A DNA stretch of 64,000 nt, taken from positions 11,160,001-11,224,000 of the forward strand of contig NC_084711.1 of assembly GCF_033807575.1 (NCBI RefSeq), read 5' to 3'. How positions within the stretch are numbered: position 1 is the first letter of the stretch; each line of letters starts with the position of its first letter. Below, one piece after another: positions 55,081-64,000 of this stretch. The DNA comes from Cydia pomonella (lineage: Eukaryota; Arthropoda; Insecta; Lepidoptera; Tortricidae). A program made the position numbers and the translations under genes. Under the pieces are notes generated by a model. The model searched no databases, was not told the DNA's origin, and saw only the letters and a program-made list of their open reading frames with translations.

Positions 55081-58000
55081 ATGTTCCGTATAATGAAGGT
55101 TCCCGAGAATGCGTTGTTGCCTACTATCAAATGTAAGTACATAGTTCGCCAAATTGGAGGTAGCAGAAATTAAAGTTATTTTTGATTATTTTTTGCATTA
55201 TAAGTAGGTACTATACATACACATCGCATTTTGCTTATGTATATATTCTACACTGTGTCCGACTTACAGTTTCGGAGCTTTTAGTCAACTCTAAGCTATA
55301 TTCGATTTGCATGCATAACTATAGACTTCGTTTCTTCAGGTAGCCCCCTAGTTTTAATGGTTCCTGTACAATACAACACCGTTTATGGTGCTGCCACACT
55401 GGCTGTTATATAAAATCGTGCGACAGAAAACGTGATAATTGATGTTGCCCCAGGTACACAATGTTATATAACGTTATAAAACAGCGTGTGTGGGAGCACC
55501 GTTAGGCATACTTTTATCTGTTTTGTTTTATTGCTTGGTAAGATGTACCTACTTTTAAGAGTTACCCGAGATAGCGCTACGATTTTGATTATTATCATAA
55601 GCCGATAATCTATTCTGTTTATACCTAAGTAAATAATAAAAATGTTACTGGTTATAGTATATTACATATATTTGTAAGTAAGTAAACGTCCACGGTTTAC
55701 CGTCGCGATAAACCAGGAGAAGTATTTACTTCTACGAGATTGTATGCACACAGATTCCAGGGGCATATCTATGACACTCCAAGAACCAGAGAGGCCATCA
55801 ATCAAAACATCGGTGCCGGGGCCCAAATCGCAGTTGTTGTTTACTGAACTGAACAGTATACAGGTATTATCCTCATCTATTCTTTACAAATATTCGGTGG
55901 ATCATTTTTTAACGAAGTAGATCAAGTAGGTGACTTTAAGGGATTCTGAGATTTAATTAAAGTGTGCGGGTATGTCGCGATTTCATAAAAGTTTGATACG
56001 AACGAATATATAGATTTTTGGTGCAAGGAATAAACCGTCTCTACCGACTAGGCTGTTAAGTGACATTGTACTTTTAGTTGAAAAGTATGTAATATAAATT
56101 GGTATATAACTAAAAATATTAAATTTTAAATTATGCCATATTTCTTGGTTCAAGCAAGCTCAGTCTGTGCAGCTGTTTGGCGACTATGATAAATGCGCTG
56201 GCAATTACTTCGTGGACGTGGACGGGAACGAGTTTCTGGACGTCTTCACCCAAATATCGTCGGTTCCAATAGGATACAACCACCCTGCGTTGCTGGGAGC
56301 TTTTGAAGACAAACATGCCCTCGTAAGTACTCGTATTTTGAATGCCTGTTAATGTTAAGCGGTCTTGAGGTTGATGCGGATCGAGACATCGATAGGTGCA
56401 AAGTGGTGTCTCACTCACACACTGCACCGGAGCGACACCTGAATCCGTATCAGTGTGACAACCATGTTATATTATATAACCCCATTTGTATTGGAAGCGT
56501 AAAATAAAAATTGTAGGTTAAATTTCCCAACATTTACAGATACAATTTTGGTCAGGATCTAATAGAACTCTAAAAGTGGCTTTTTATTTGCAAACATAGT
56601 TTGGAATGAACTTACTAGTAGATAACTACAACGCGTTAGTTACATAGCTTACGTTTATTCATCCTTACAGAAATCCCTTATCAATAGGCCAGCGCTCTTA
56701 GTGTTTCCAGCCGCCGACTGGCCATCGAAGCTCAAGCGTGTGTTGCTAGCATTTGCGCCGCGCTGCATGAACAACGTGTACACGATGATGTGCGGCGCAT
56801 GCTCCCTCGAAAACGCCTATAAGTGCGCCTTCTTCTGGTACCGCACCAAGCAACGCGGAGGGCAGGTGGAGTTTTCGCCTGAGGAAACGGTGTCCTGCAT
56901 GTTGAACCAACCGCCGGGGTCGCCGGACTTGGCTATTATGTCTTTTTGGGTACCTAGATTAATTTATTAATTAGTGGGTGTCCAGACGGGACTATTTTTC
57001 ATCCAATCTGATTGAATTATCATTTTACATTGTGGACGCAAAAATTAAATTAACTTGCCGATTCCACTTGATTCAATTGATGAATCAAATCAGAACGCAA
57101 AAAAATGCCAAATGTCGACGCTATTTTGAGCATCTGGTGGCATTTTTTTTTAATTTCGAGCGCTCGATGGTCACTGAATCTATTTTTTTTTCTGAACAAA
57201 TTGTCAATTTGATAATCCCGTCGGGACGGGCCTTTAGTCATTACATTTAAATAAATAAATATTATAGGACGTTAATACACAAATTGGCTAAGTCCCACAG
57301 TAAGCTCAATAAGGCTTGTGTTGTGGGTACTTAGACAACCACATGTATAATATATAAAATTAAATACTTAAATACATAGAAAACACCCATGACTCAGGAA
57401 CAAATATTTACGCTCCTCACACAAATAAATGCCCTTACCAGGATCTGAACCCGGGACCATCGGCTTCATAGGCAGGGTCACTACCCACTAGGCCAGACCG
57501 GTCGGTTTAGGTATATCACTCGTCATTACATACATGTAGGTACCTATAGTAGAGTCTAATCAAATGTATCTAGCTATAGTAGTAGAAATACTTCATTTCG
57601 TAAATGTTATAATTTACGAAATGAAGTATTTCTACATTTCCCGACTAGTTTCAAACTTTCAGGGATGTTTCCATGGTCGCGCCTTCGGAGCCTTGTCCAC
57701 CACGAGGTCGAAACCGATACATAAAATAGATTGCCCGGCCTTCGGTTGGCCCGTGGCACCGTTCCCGAGATACAAGTACCCACTTCATGAAAATGAAGCT
57801 TATAACTGTCAGGAAGACGAAAGGTAGGTAATACTTTCTCCTATAGAATCATTTGCTGGGTGTCAATCATAAATGAAATAATTAGTTATTTGTGAAACGA
57901 GAGCAAAGTTAGTTTTTACTGAGAGTGCTGATTTAGAGTCCTGAGGTAACGAAATATTCTAATTTAACATCTTTAGCATGGTGAGTGACTCTAACGCAAG

Positions 58001-61000
58001 GTGCAAAAAAGTTGGACTCGTGTAGCACATACAACTTTTTACCTCAGCAGTGAAAACACATTGGAGTAGAGGTTAAATACAATATCAGAAAGTTCTAAAA
58101 ACATTTATAATTTCTCAAAATAATCAGTCAGAGTCCCACTTTTCCTAATTACTCAGGAACAAATTTCTGTGATAAATACATAAATAAATACCCGTATCAG
58201 GAGTCGAACTTGGGCCTTCCAGCTTCGTAGGCAGCGTCACTACCGACTAGGATAGAAGACCGTTAAATTAGCTGTGTCAAAGATCCTGGGTAAAAACACG
58301 GTAAAATTTTATAAATTCGGTATTTTAATTAGGGGGAAACTAATCCCAATTCGTATCTCTCATGCATTCATTTTAATTGTTTATGTTACATAGATGCCTT
58401 GCCCAAGTAGTGTGTATCATAGAAGAGCGCCAAAAATGCTGCCGGCCGGTGGCGGGCATAGTCGTGGAGCCGATACAGTCTGAAGGAGGGGACAACGAAG
58501 CGTCCCCGGCGTTCTTCCAGTGCCTTCAGCAGATATGCAAGCAAGTATGTTAGTCACAGTTGAGGATTGAGTGAGCCAGTTGAGCCTTACATTTTTTTTT
58601 TCATTTTAATTTTATGCCAGCTTAATGCAACGCGGCTTCGTTTGCGTGCCGTGTCGCAATAAAGTCACTAAGTGTATACCGAATATTTTTTGCACATTGT
58701 CTCAATCTAGTCATAGTGTAATCTGTTTCTCTTTGTTTTAAATACTATACGAAACGATTAAAAATGCTTGTGGTTGATAGATGGGAGTAGCTTTCATCGT
58801 AGACGAGGTTCAAACCGGATGCGGGCCGACGGGCAAGATGTGGGCGCACGAGCACTTCAACCTGCCCTCACCCCCGGACTTAGTCACATTCAGTAAGAAA
58901 ATGCTCACAGGCGGGTTTTTTACGTCCTCGGAGTTTAAGTAAGTGGTTTTACTTTGTAATTAACACCCGATAGCCCCGAGAATGTGTTATGCTATTTTTT
59001 TGCTTTTTGTACCTACTCAAAGACTTGTGAAACAATGCTGTAAGGACTAAAATATATGCACCAGCCGTATGATAGGTACTTAGTGCAAAATGAGCTTTGA
59101 AATTCTTAGAACCCAGGACAGAAATTATAAGATTAGTGTCAAGCTAGAGTCAGATCAAGCTAAGTTGGCGTCAACGTCAAACTTGTATGAAATTATAACG
59201 TTTAACACTTGAACCGCCTGGGCTATCAAAATCACTGCCAACTTAGCTCGGTCTAACTCTGAGTAATAGGTGTATGCTTCGGTCAGATATAATACATCTT
59301 TCTTACACATGTAATTACTTGGGACCGTCCATGCTTTCACGGACGTTCCCTATTGAAGGCGGGAGGAGACCAACAAATAAACCCCCTGTGTGTTGGCACG
59401 ATGTCAAGTTGTAGTCTCCGATTAAGGCGACAAGATAACAGACACTCCAACATGCTGGAGAGCATGTGGGAACTGTAAGAGGACAGCAGCACCAGCTTAG
59501 GCTGCGTTTCCACCAGAGATGTGCGAGGCGCAGACCTGATGGAAACGCAACCCAAATTGTCAATATCGAGAACTTATCCTCGATTTAGATGAGACAATGG
59601 TAGTTTCTCTAACCCTAGTAAAATAATTCAGTGCTATTATTTAACGTGAGTAACGCCCTTATAGATATTATAAAGAGATCAATGTCAACTGATAACAAAG
59701 TAACCTAATAGAATGTAATTATTATTATAATCTCTTTATTCATTCAATATCTAAGGTTAGGATTTTTTATAATATGGATATAAAAGTAAAATATAAAAAC
59801 ACTTACAAAACAATACAAAAGATATAAACACATAAAAAACCTAACCTAGGGTGCCGCCAGCAGCGGGGCAGGGCCCAAGCTGCCGGTGGTCAGGGCCGCA
59901 GAGAGAGGAACCGACGTACTATACGCGCCGTGTCCAAAATTACTGCCTTCTGCATCTGACCCTTGATCCAGCCACCTAGCGAGAGTCTCTCTAGGTGTTG
60001 GTCGAGACTCTTCGCTATGAGACCGTTCGCTGACACGACTATCGGGACAATGATCGTCGAATCAACATCCCACATGGCGGTTATCTCGTGAGCCAAGTCT
60101 AGGTACTTACTGGACTTGTCCTTCTCGGCTTTCACGAGATTCTCATCATGGGGGATGGTGATGTATTATTATTATTATTATAATTAGCATGGTTTCGGTG
60201 AACACATGTAAAGTGTTCAGTGGAACTATTTTGTAATATGCAATGTACCTGAATTCTCACATACGCAATATATCTTTCATTCATTCAATAAAAACATTTA
60301 CGAGTAAATTTATATAGAAGTTTCCAACAATTGTAGCCAGCATGGGCAATTTGTAGCTTGTACGAGTATGATATATTAAGTTCTAGTCCGCGAGCGTGGA
60401 ACCCATTTTTGGGTTCCTCGAAGGGTTCCTTGAAGGACCCAACTATTCCCATAAGTATAATAAGGCTCGCTCGGGAACGGGTTTCAAGACTTTCAAGTGA
60501 CAGTAGGTTCACTACACTGTGACCAACTAACAAGAAGCTGTGTTCCTCAAAATAGTGCAGTCTGCGATGTGCTTTGCGCGTTTAACCGTATTGTTGAAAT
60601 AAAAATCTCTTGAGTTTACACACATTATTAATACTTATGGCAAGCTAATATATATTATAAAAGTTAATTGACTGAGCGTTAGCGAAGGACGGAGACCTTC
60701 AGTTTGGCAAAAAATGCTTTCGTATCCGTCCGGATGTTCTCCTTTGCAGGTCGCATTTCTCAACTGATTCTCGAAAAAAATACTACCGAACCAGTTAGAT
60801 AGATTTTTTTGTCGTTTCCTTTTTTTTATAAATGCGAAATGACAACGAATTAACTACTTATTTTCACATTTTTAAGCTTATACAGCTCATCGCGAAGTTT
60901 ACAACTCACAGAACCACTAGTTAAAGTTGTGGTCTATTTTAGGCCTGCACAGGGTTACAGAATTTTCAACACCTGGAGCGGAGACCCTGGAAAGTTGATC

Positions 61001-62022
61001 CTTCTGGACCAAGTACTTCGCGTCATTGAGCAAGAACAGCTTTTAAGCAACGTTCAGAAAACTGGAAAAGTTTTGAAAGATGGTTTACATGAACTCGAGA
61101 AAGAATTTTCCAACGCAATAATGAGAGTGCGCGGCCGAGGCACGTTCTTAGCATTCTGTTCCCCTAGTGCTACAGTGAGGGACAAAATTAATAACAGTTT
61201 GAAGAAAAATGGTAAGCTTTTTTTGCTGTAGGCACTTAAATTACTTAATTCATTGCACATTAGGGAATTTATGAACTGCTGGCTTAAGTTCGAGTAGTTA
61301 CTAGTTACAGAAAGAGATATTTCACTCAACTTCGGGCGTACTCGGCTGATGACTGCTCCGAGCAGACTAATAAGTAATAGTCTAATGAGAAAACGCGTCA
61401 TTCGACTCTTGTATTAGAAACGGACACCGTGATTCTCAAACATGTGCGCCCTTTGTTAGTATTGGACTCGATTTTCAGAATCTAGTCATTAAGTCGAAAC
61501 TTGAGCTCGTACCGAGACCCGAATCTTTTGCAAAGACTTGAGTTCTTTGCAAAAGTTTACTAAAACATGCGTGACAATGCTGTCTCCATATGAAATTCAT
61601 GGGCATCAGGCATAGGTAAATATCATTCAATAACATCTATTTTCCTTAGTGTTCATTTAGATAAAAGTTACTAAAATAATATGAAGTCTTTATTCTAAGG
61701 CTCGAGTCCGTTTAAGACACCCAATAAAGGACTCGACTCGGGACTCAAGACTCGAAAGTTTTGCGCAAAGTAGAGTAAAAACGAGAGAATTTCCTTAAAT
61801 TTAGACTCAAAAGACACGAGACAAAAAACCCTCTGAAGTAGGTAGTTGTCAGTTTTTAATCGTGCAGCTAATATTGTTTTGTTCATACTGTTCCTTGCTG
61901 CAGGTGTTTTGAGCGGCATATGCGGAGAAAAGTCGATCCGCCTGCGTCCCGCGCTCATCTTTCAGGAGAAACACGCTCACATCTATTTGGATATCCTAAG
62001 AAAAACATTGAAGGAACTTTAA
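55081..62022 (+). CDS. ABAT: 4-aminobutyrate aminotransferase (GABA transaminase), copy 2 (9 exons, 488 aa)
   Basis: Exons 55081-55132, 55754-55863, 56155-56322, 56671-56949, 57663-57823, 58394-58544, 58781-58938, 60943-61211 and 61904-62022 join in phase (1,467 nt). Exon lengths equal copy 1 except exon 2, shorter by one codon, so it is a whole-gene tandem duplicate. It keeps the presequence (MFRIMKVPENALLPTIK), the CxxC pair C151/C154, the Arg in GCFHGRAFG, VVEPIQSEGG, FIVDEVQTG, the Schiff-base Lys in TFSKKMLTGG and SIRLRPAL. Differences from copy 1 beside the cofactor: CGSCSNENA becomes CGACSLENA (Ser to Ala, Asn to Leu), RPALGVF becomes RPALLVF, HGRT becomes HGRA. No stop or frameshift; probably active, perhaps with altered substrate or kinetics. 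Introns are shorter than in copy 1. Confidence 0.94.
57243..57506 (-). mobile_element. tRNA-derived SINE, - strand
   Basis: Reading the - strand: head ccgaccggtctggcctagtg with an A-box-like stretch, then a B-box-like gggttcagatcctgg. The body continues ctgagtcatgggtgttttct and cccacaacacaagcc, and ends in a TTTAAATAA-rich tail. Not a functional tRNA. A partial relative is at 58135-58262. Confidence 0.75.
57582..57635. other. Perfect hairpin: 24-bp arms, 6-nt loop, 27 bp before ABAT copy 2 exon 5
   Basis: The arm starting gtagaaatacttcatttcg is exactly complementary over 24 bases to the arm ending cgaaatgaagtatttctac, with loop gttata. It ends at 57635; the splice acceptor AG is at 57661-57662, so the stem overlaps the expected branch-point zone. 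Copy 1 has no equivalent before its exon 5. Confidence 0.85.
58135..58262 (-). mobile_element. Partial tRNA-derived SINE, - strand
   Basis: Shares actcaggaacaaat-tt, aaataaatacccgta-cagga and cttcgtaggcagcgtcacta with 57243-57506. Only the head half is left. ABAT copy 2 intron 5. Confidence 0.65.
59146..59260. mobile_element. Degenerate MITE
   Basis: The left end agagtcagatcaagctaagt and the right end cttagctcggtctaactct are inverted with few mismatches; the inner gttggc / gccaac also pair. ABAT copy 2 intron 7. Confidence 0.55.
59722..60170 (-). pseudogene. LINE C-terminal remnant with 3' UTR and (TAA)n tail
   Basis: The - frame 60135-59890 reads SSKYLDLAHEITAMWDVDST, IIVPIVVSANGLIAKSLDQH and KAVILDTARIVRRFLSL, then stop. 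This VPIV-x-S-x-TG-like block with a RIVRRFL ending is a common C-terminus of lepidopteran non-LTR elements. The 3' UTR runs to about 59722, ending in aataataattac. 5'-truncated near a (TAT)n run at 60165-60180. Confidence 0.7.
60660..60928 (+). repeat. Interspersed repeat ('gactgagcgttagcgaagga'), copy B
   Basis: Relative of 43133-43385: same opening, aaaaatgctttcgtatccgt, cggatgttctcctttgcagg and the closing cacagaaccactagttaaag. It ends 15 bp before ABAT copy 2 exon 8. Confidence 0.65.
61212..61903. other. ABAT copy 2 intron 8, mirrored 'gactcgag' stretches
   Basis: Around 61490-61560 and 61700-61760, loosely similar words occur (gagcccgaatcttttgcaaa-like against actcgaaagttttgcgcaaa), possibly arms of an old inverted element. 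No coding signal. Confidence 0.3.
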
Positions 62023-62352
62023 ACGTGTTTATATCTTTTCAAGCCATCTTCATGTAACAAGTACTGTTTTTTTATGCTGACGTATTTTATTTTGTGATAT
62101 TATTTTTAGTAAGTATTGATTTAAAGTAATTAACTTGACAACCATTCATATTTTTTACTGATGTCTTTTACGGTCAATAAGGTATTTTTAATATAAAAAA
62201 GCTTGGGTATCCTTAAAAAAACCGGCCAGGCAACAAAGATTTCAGCAGCTTAACTCCAACTTCCGGCTTGTTATAATTTTCCCAAAACATAAAAAGTCCA
62301 AGAAAAAAGTATGAAAAGTTGTCAATTCTGTAGTTGAAGTATCTACATTATA

Positions 62353-62676
62353 TCAAAGAGAATTTGAAATAGAGGTATATTGTCAAAGAAAACTTTGTAG
62401 CGACGTAAATTTACTGCCATCTTTCGACACATAATTACTTTTAGAACGAAGACAAAGGGTTGTCTTTGATCCTTATTCTTTCACTGATATGTGTTCAATT
62501 TGTTAAATATCAAAAAGTGGCGCCATCTAATAGATCAAAGGCCAAAGCAGCCAGCATCGTTTAGAGCGATAGCGCCATATGCATAACCATCAGGTAGTGC
62601 CCAGTAAGGTGGCGCCAAATTTATGTCGCTACAAAGTTTTCTTTGCCAATACACCTCTATTTCAAATTCTCTTTGA
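62353..62676. mobile_element. MITE (324 bp) downstream of ABAT copy 2
   Basis: The ends tcaaagagaatttgaaatag and ctatttcaaattctctttga are exact complements. Inward, tgtcaaagaaaactttgtag against ctacaaagttttctttgcca also pairs. Interior non-coding. Confidence 0.85.
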
Positions 62677-62773
62677 TTTTATACATATAAGCATATGGTC
62701 AGTTTTAAAAATGTCAAGAGATTAGTGTATAAAGATCTAATTAATTTAATATTATTTTATGTACATTATTTTA

Positions 62774-62779
62774 AATAAA
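62774..62779 (+). promoter_or_regulatory. Possible poly(A) signal of ABAT copy 2
   Basis: Canonical AATAAA about 750 bp past the stop codon and beyond the MITE at 62353-62676. A nearer variant (aataag at about 62177) could be used instead. Confidence 0.3.
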
Positions 62780-62897
62780 GATTGATTAATGTGTGTATTA
62801 AGTATGATATAATAGTAAAGCAGCAAACTTCTCCAAAGGGCCTCTACGTGTTGGATCTATATCCCCACGCACGCGCACTTATCAAATGACCGAGATG

Positions 62898-63351
62898 TAT
62901 ACAGGGCGTCCCAAGACTATGGGACATCAAGGGAAAGTACCTTAAATATAAGACAGGATATTTTGCTCAAAGGAGACTAGGATTTTATTTTCAAAACTGA
63001 GTAATACTGCATTCAAAGATTTAATAAAAATAAGTTACTTTGTCTGGAAATCGAACCGACTCAAATGTGAAAAAAAACATGCTGTATTTTTATGATGCCA
63101 ATCGAAAGAATGCATAAAAAAATAAGTCGCAAAAGAAATTAATAGAGTAAATTTTTTTATTAAAATTTCAAGATTCGGTTTAATTCCCAGAAAAAATAAG
63201 CAATTTTAAATTTTTATTTTAAATTATTTGAATGCAATATTACTTACTTTTAAAAATAATATAAAGTCTTCTTTCAGCAAAATATACTATCTTCGATATT
63301 TAAGGTACTTACTTTCCCTTGATGTCCCATAGTCTTGGGACGCGCTATATA
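62898..63351. mobile_element. Tc1/mariner-like MITE (454 bp)
   Basis: The left end tatacagggcgtcccaagac and the right end gtcttgggacgcgctatata are inverted. Strong pairing continues through tatgggacatcaagggaaag and a-gtaccttaaatat. TA-rich borders and an ACAGGG-GTCCC terminus resemble Tc1/mariner derivatives. No transposase frame. Confidence 0.75.
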
Positions 63352-64000
63352 CCAACCCGTGTGTTTTTAAACGGAGAAACAACTAATAATAATAAGGTTA
63401 AACACTAATTTTAGGGTAGTTTCGTTTATTTCCATGGTTGTGTGTCGAGTCTATTCAAATGTAAAGTGTATCTGTCCAAAGGTATCCATAACACTTTCAT
63501 AACTTAATTTAATTTGACATAATAGTGAAATCCAAGTTATTCAAGCATTATGTGAACATTAAAGACACCATACATGATATGCAATTATAAATAAAGCTCC
63601 ACCGCTACAACTAACGAATGACTGCCAAAGTATACTGAGACTGAGTAGGTACCATAAATGCAGAGCGCTATACTGTGATGTGATGTGATGACACTCACCG
63701 GTATTGCTCATTCCGATCGTGGCAATTCCCGCGAGAACGGTCCGGACCGGTTACGTTATCACTATACTTAATGCTAATGAAAAAATACTAATACATAAAA
63801 ATCTATAAAACGTGTTCATTACGAGGCGGTTATTATAAGTCAATGACAAATCCAAATGAGGAACCTAAAAGACATTCACGCGCCGGTGACTCAGACTACA
63901 CGTCAATGCTCCGGCGCAAGAGCCGGCGCGACCGCATGCGTGGTCGGATATGCAACCTACTCAGTGGCACATTTGCTAGTTTTCGAATGTTCGTAAAAGA
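63352..64000. other. Downstream flank, no gene seen
   Basis: AT-rich, turning GC-richer at 63880-63945 (gctccggcgcaagagccggc). No open frame over 60 codons and no recognisable exon. Confidence 0.4.

Noticed and set aside
59315..59563. 82-aa frame on the - strand with Trp/Cys-rich sequence
   Set aside because: No family resemblance. A short inverted pair (tgcgtttccaccag / ctgatggaaacgca, 59500-59550) suggests repeat DNA.
60160..60182. (ATT)n microsatellite
   Set aside because: Ordinary simple repeat adjoining the LINE remnant; nothing further.

Overview
The window is nuclear DNA of an insect, almost certainly a moth or butterfly (Lepidoptera). Five conserved animal genes, two of them adjacent copies of one enzyme, are split by GT-AG introns. 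GC-rich exons sit in AT-rich introns and spacers crowded with element types typical of lepidopteran genomes: mariner, hAT and piggyBac-type MITEs, RTE- and jockey/CR1-like LINE remnants, tRNA-derived SINEs, and the interspersed repeat that opens 'agggttccgta'. There is no sign of bacterial DNA, CRISPR, rRNA or an organelle genome.

Layout. (1) 1-1539 (+): the last two exons of a LanC-like (LANCL) gene. (2) 5131-21779 (-): a complete 10-exon gene for a 596-residue BTB-BACK-Kelch protein, best matched to actin-binding protein IPP. Its introns hold an intact mariner (14095-15389), an RTE LINE, a hAT MITE and a nested element with long inverted repeats that encodes a SWIM zinc finger. (3) 22108-24108 (+): a compact 6-exon gene for a 347-residue RETREG/FAM134-type ER-phagy receptor with a C-terminal LC3-interacting motif. 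It is divergent from IPP across 328 bp. (4) 24198-26623 (-): a 6-exon BRCC36 (BRCC3) JAMM deubiquitinase, tail-to-tail with RETREG with 89 bp between stop codons. (5) 27163-54116 (+): a 9-exon GABA transaminase (ABAT, 489 aa) with introns of about 13.5 and 7.6 kb full of transposons. (6) 55081-62022 (+): a second, complete 9-exon ABAT copy (488 aa) with the same intron positions, making a tandem duplicate.

The coding exons tile without frameshift or internal stop: phases match at every junction I worked out, and the totals are 596, 347, 264, 489 and 488 residues. The two ABAT copies keep the catalytic lysine, the Asp and Arg contacts and the Cys-x-x-Cys pair, but copy 2 has changes beside the cofactor pocket (Ser to Ala and Asn to Leu).

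The most striking non-genic structure is at 45652-48455. About 23 copies of a 120-bp unit form two head-to-head arrays, making a 2.8-kb inverted repeat bounded by further inverted ends; it looks like a foldback-type element. Other notable items are a 601-bp hAT derivative with palindromic subterminal motifs and a leftover BED-finger exon, a two-exon THAP-domain ORF lacking one zinc ligand, an expanded 286-290-bp satellite inside an interspersed repeat with a 746-bp tandem duplication, and a perfect 24-bp-arm hairpin just before an ABAT copy 2 splice acceptor. All functional calls are from reading translations; no database search was run.
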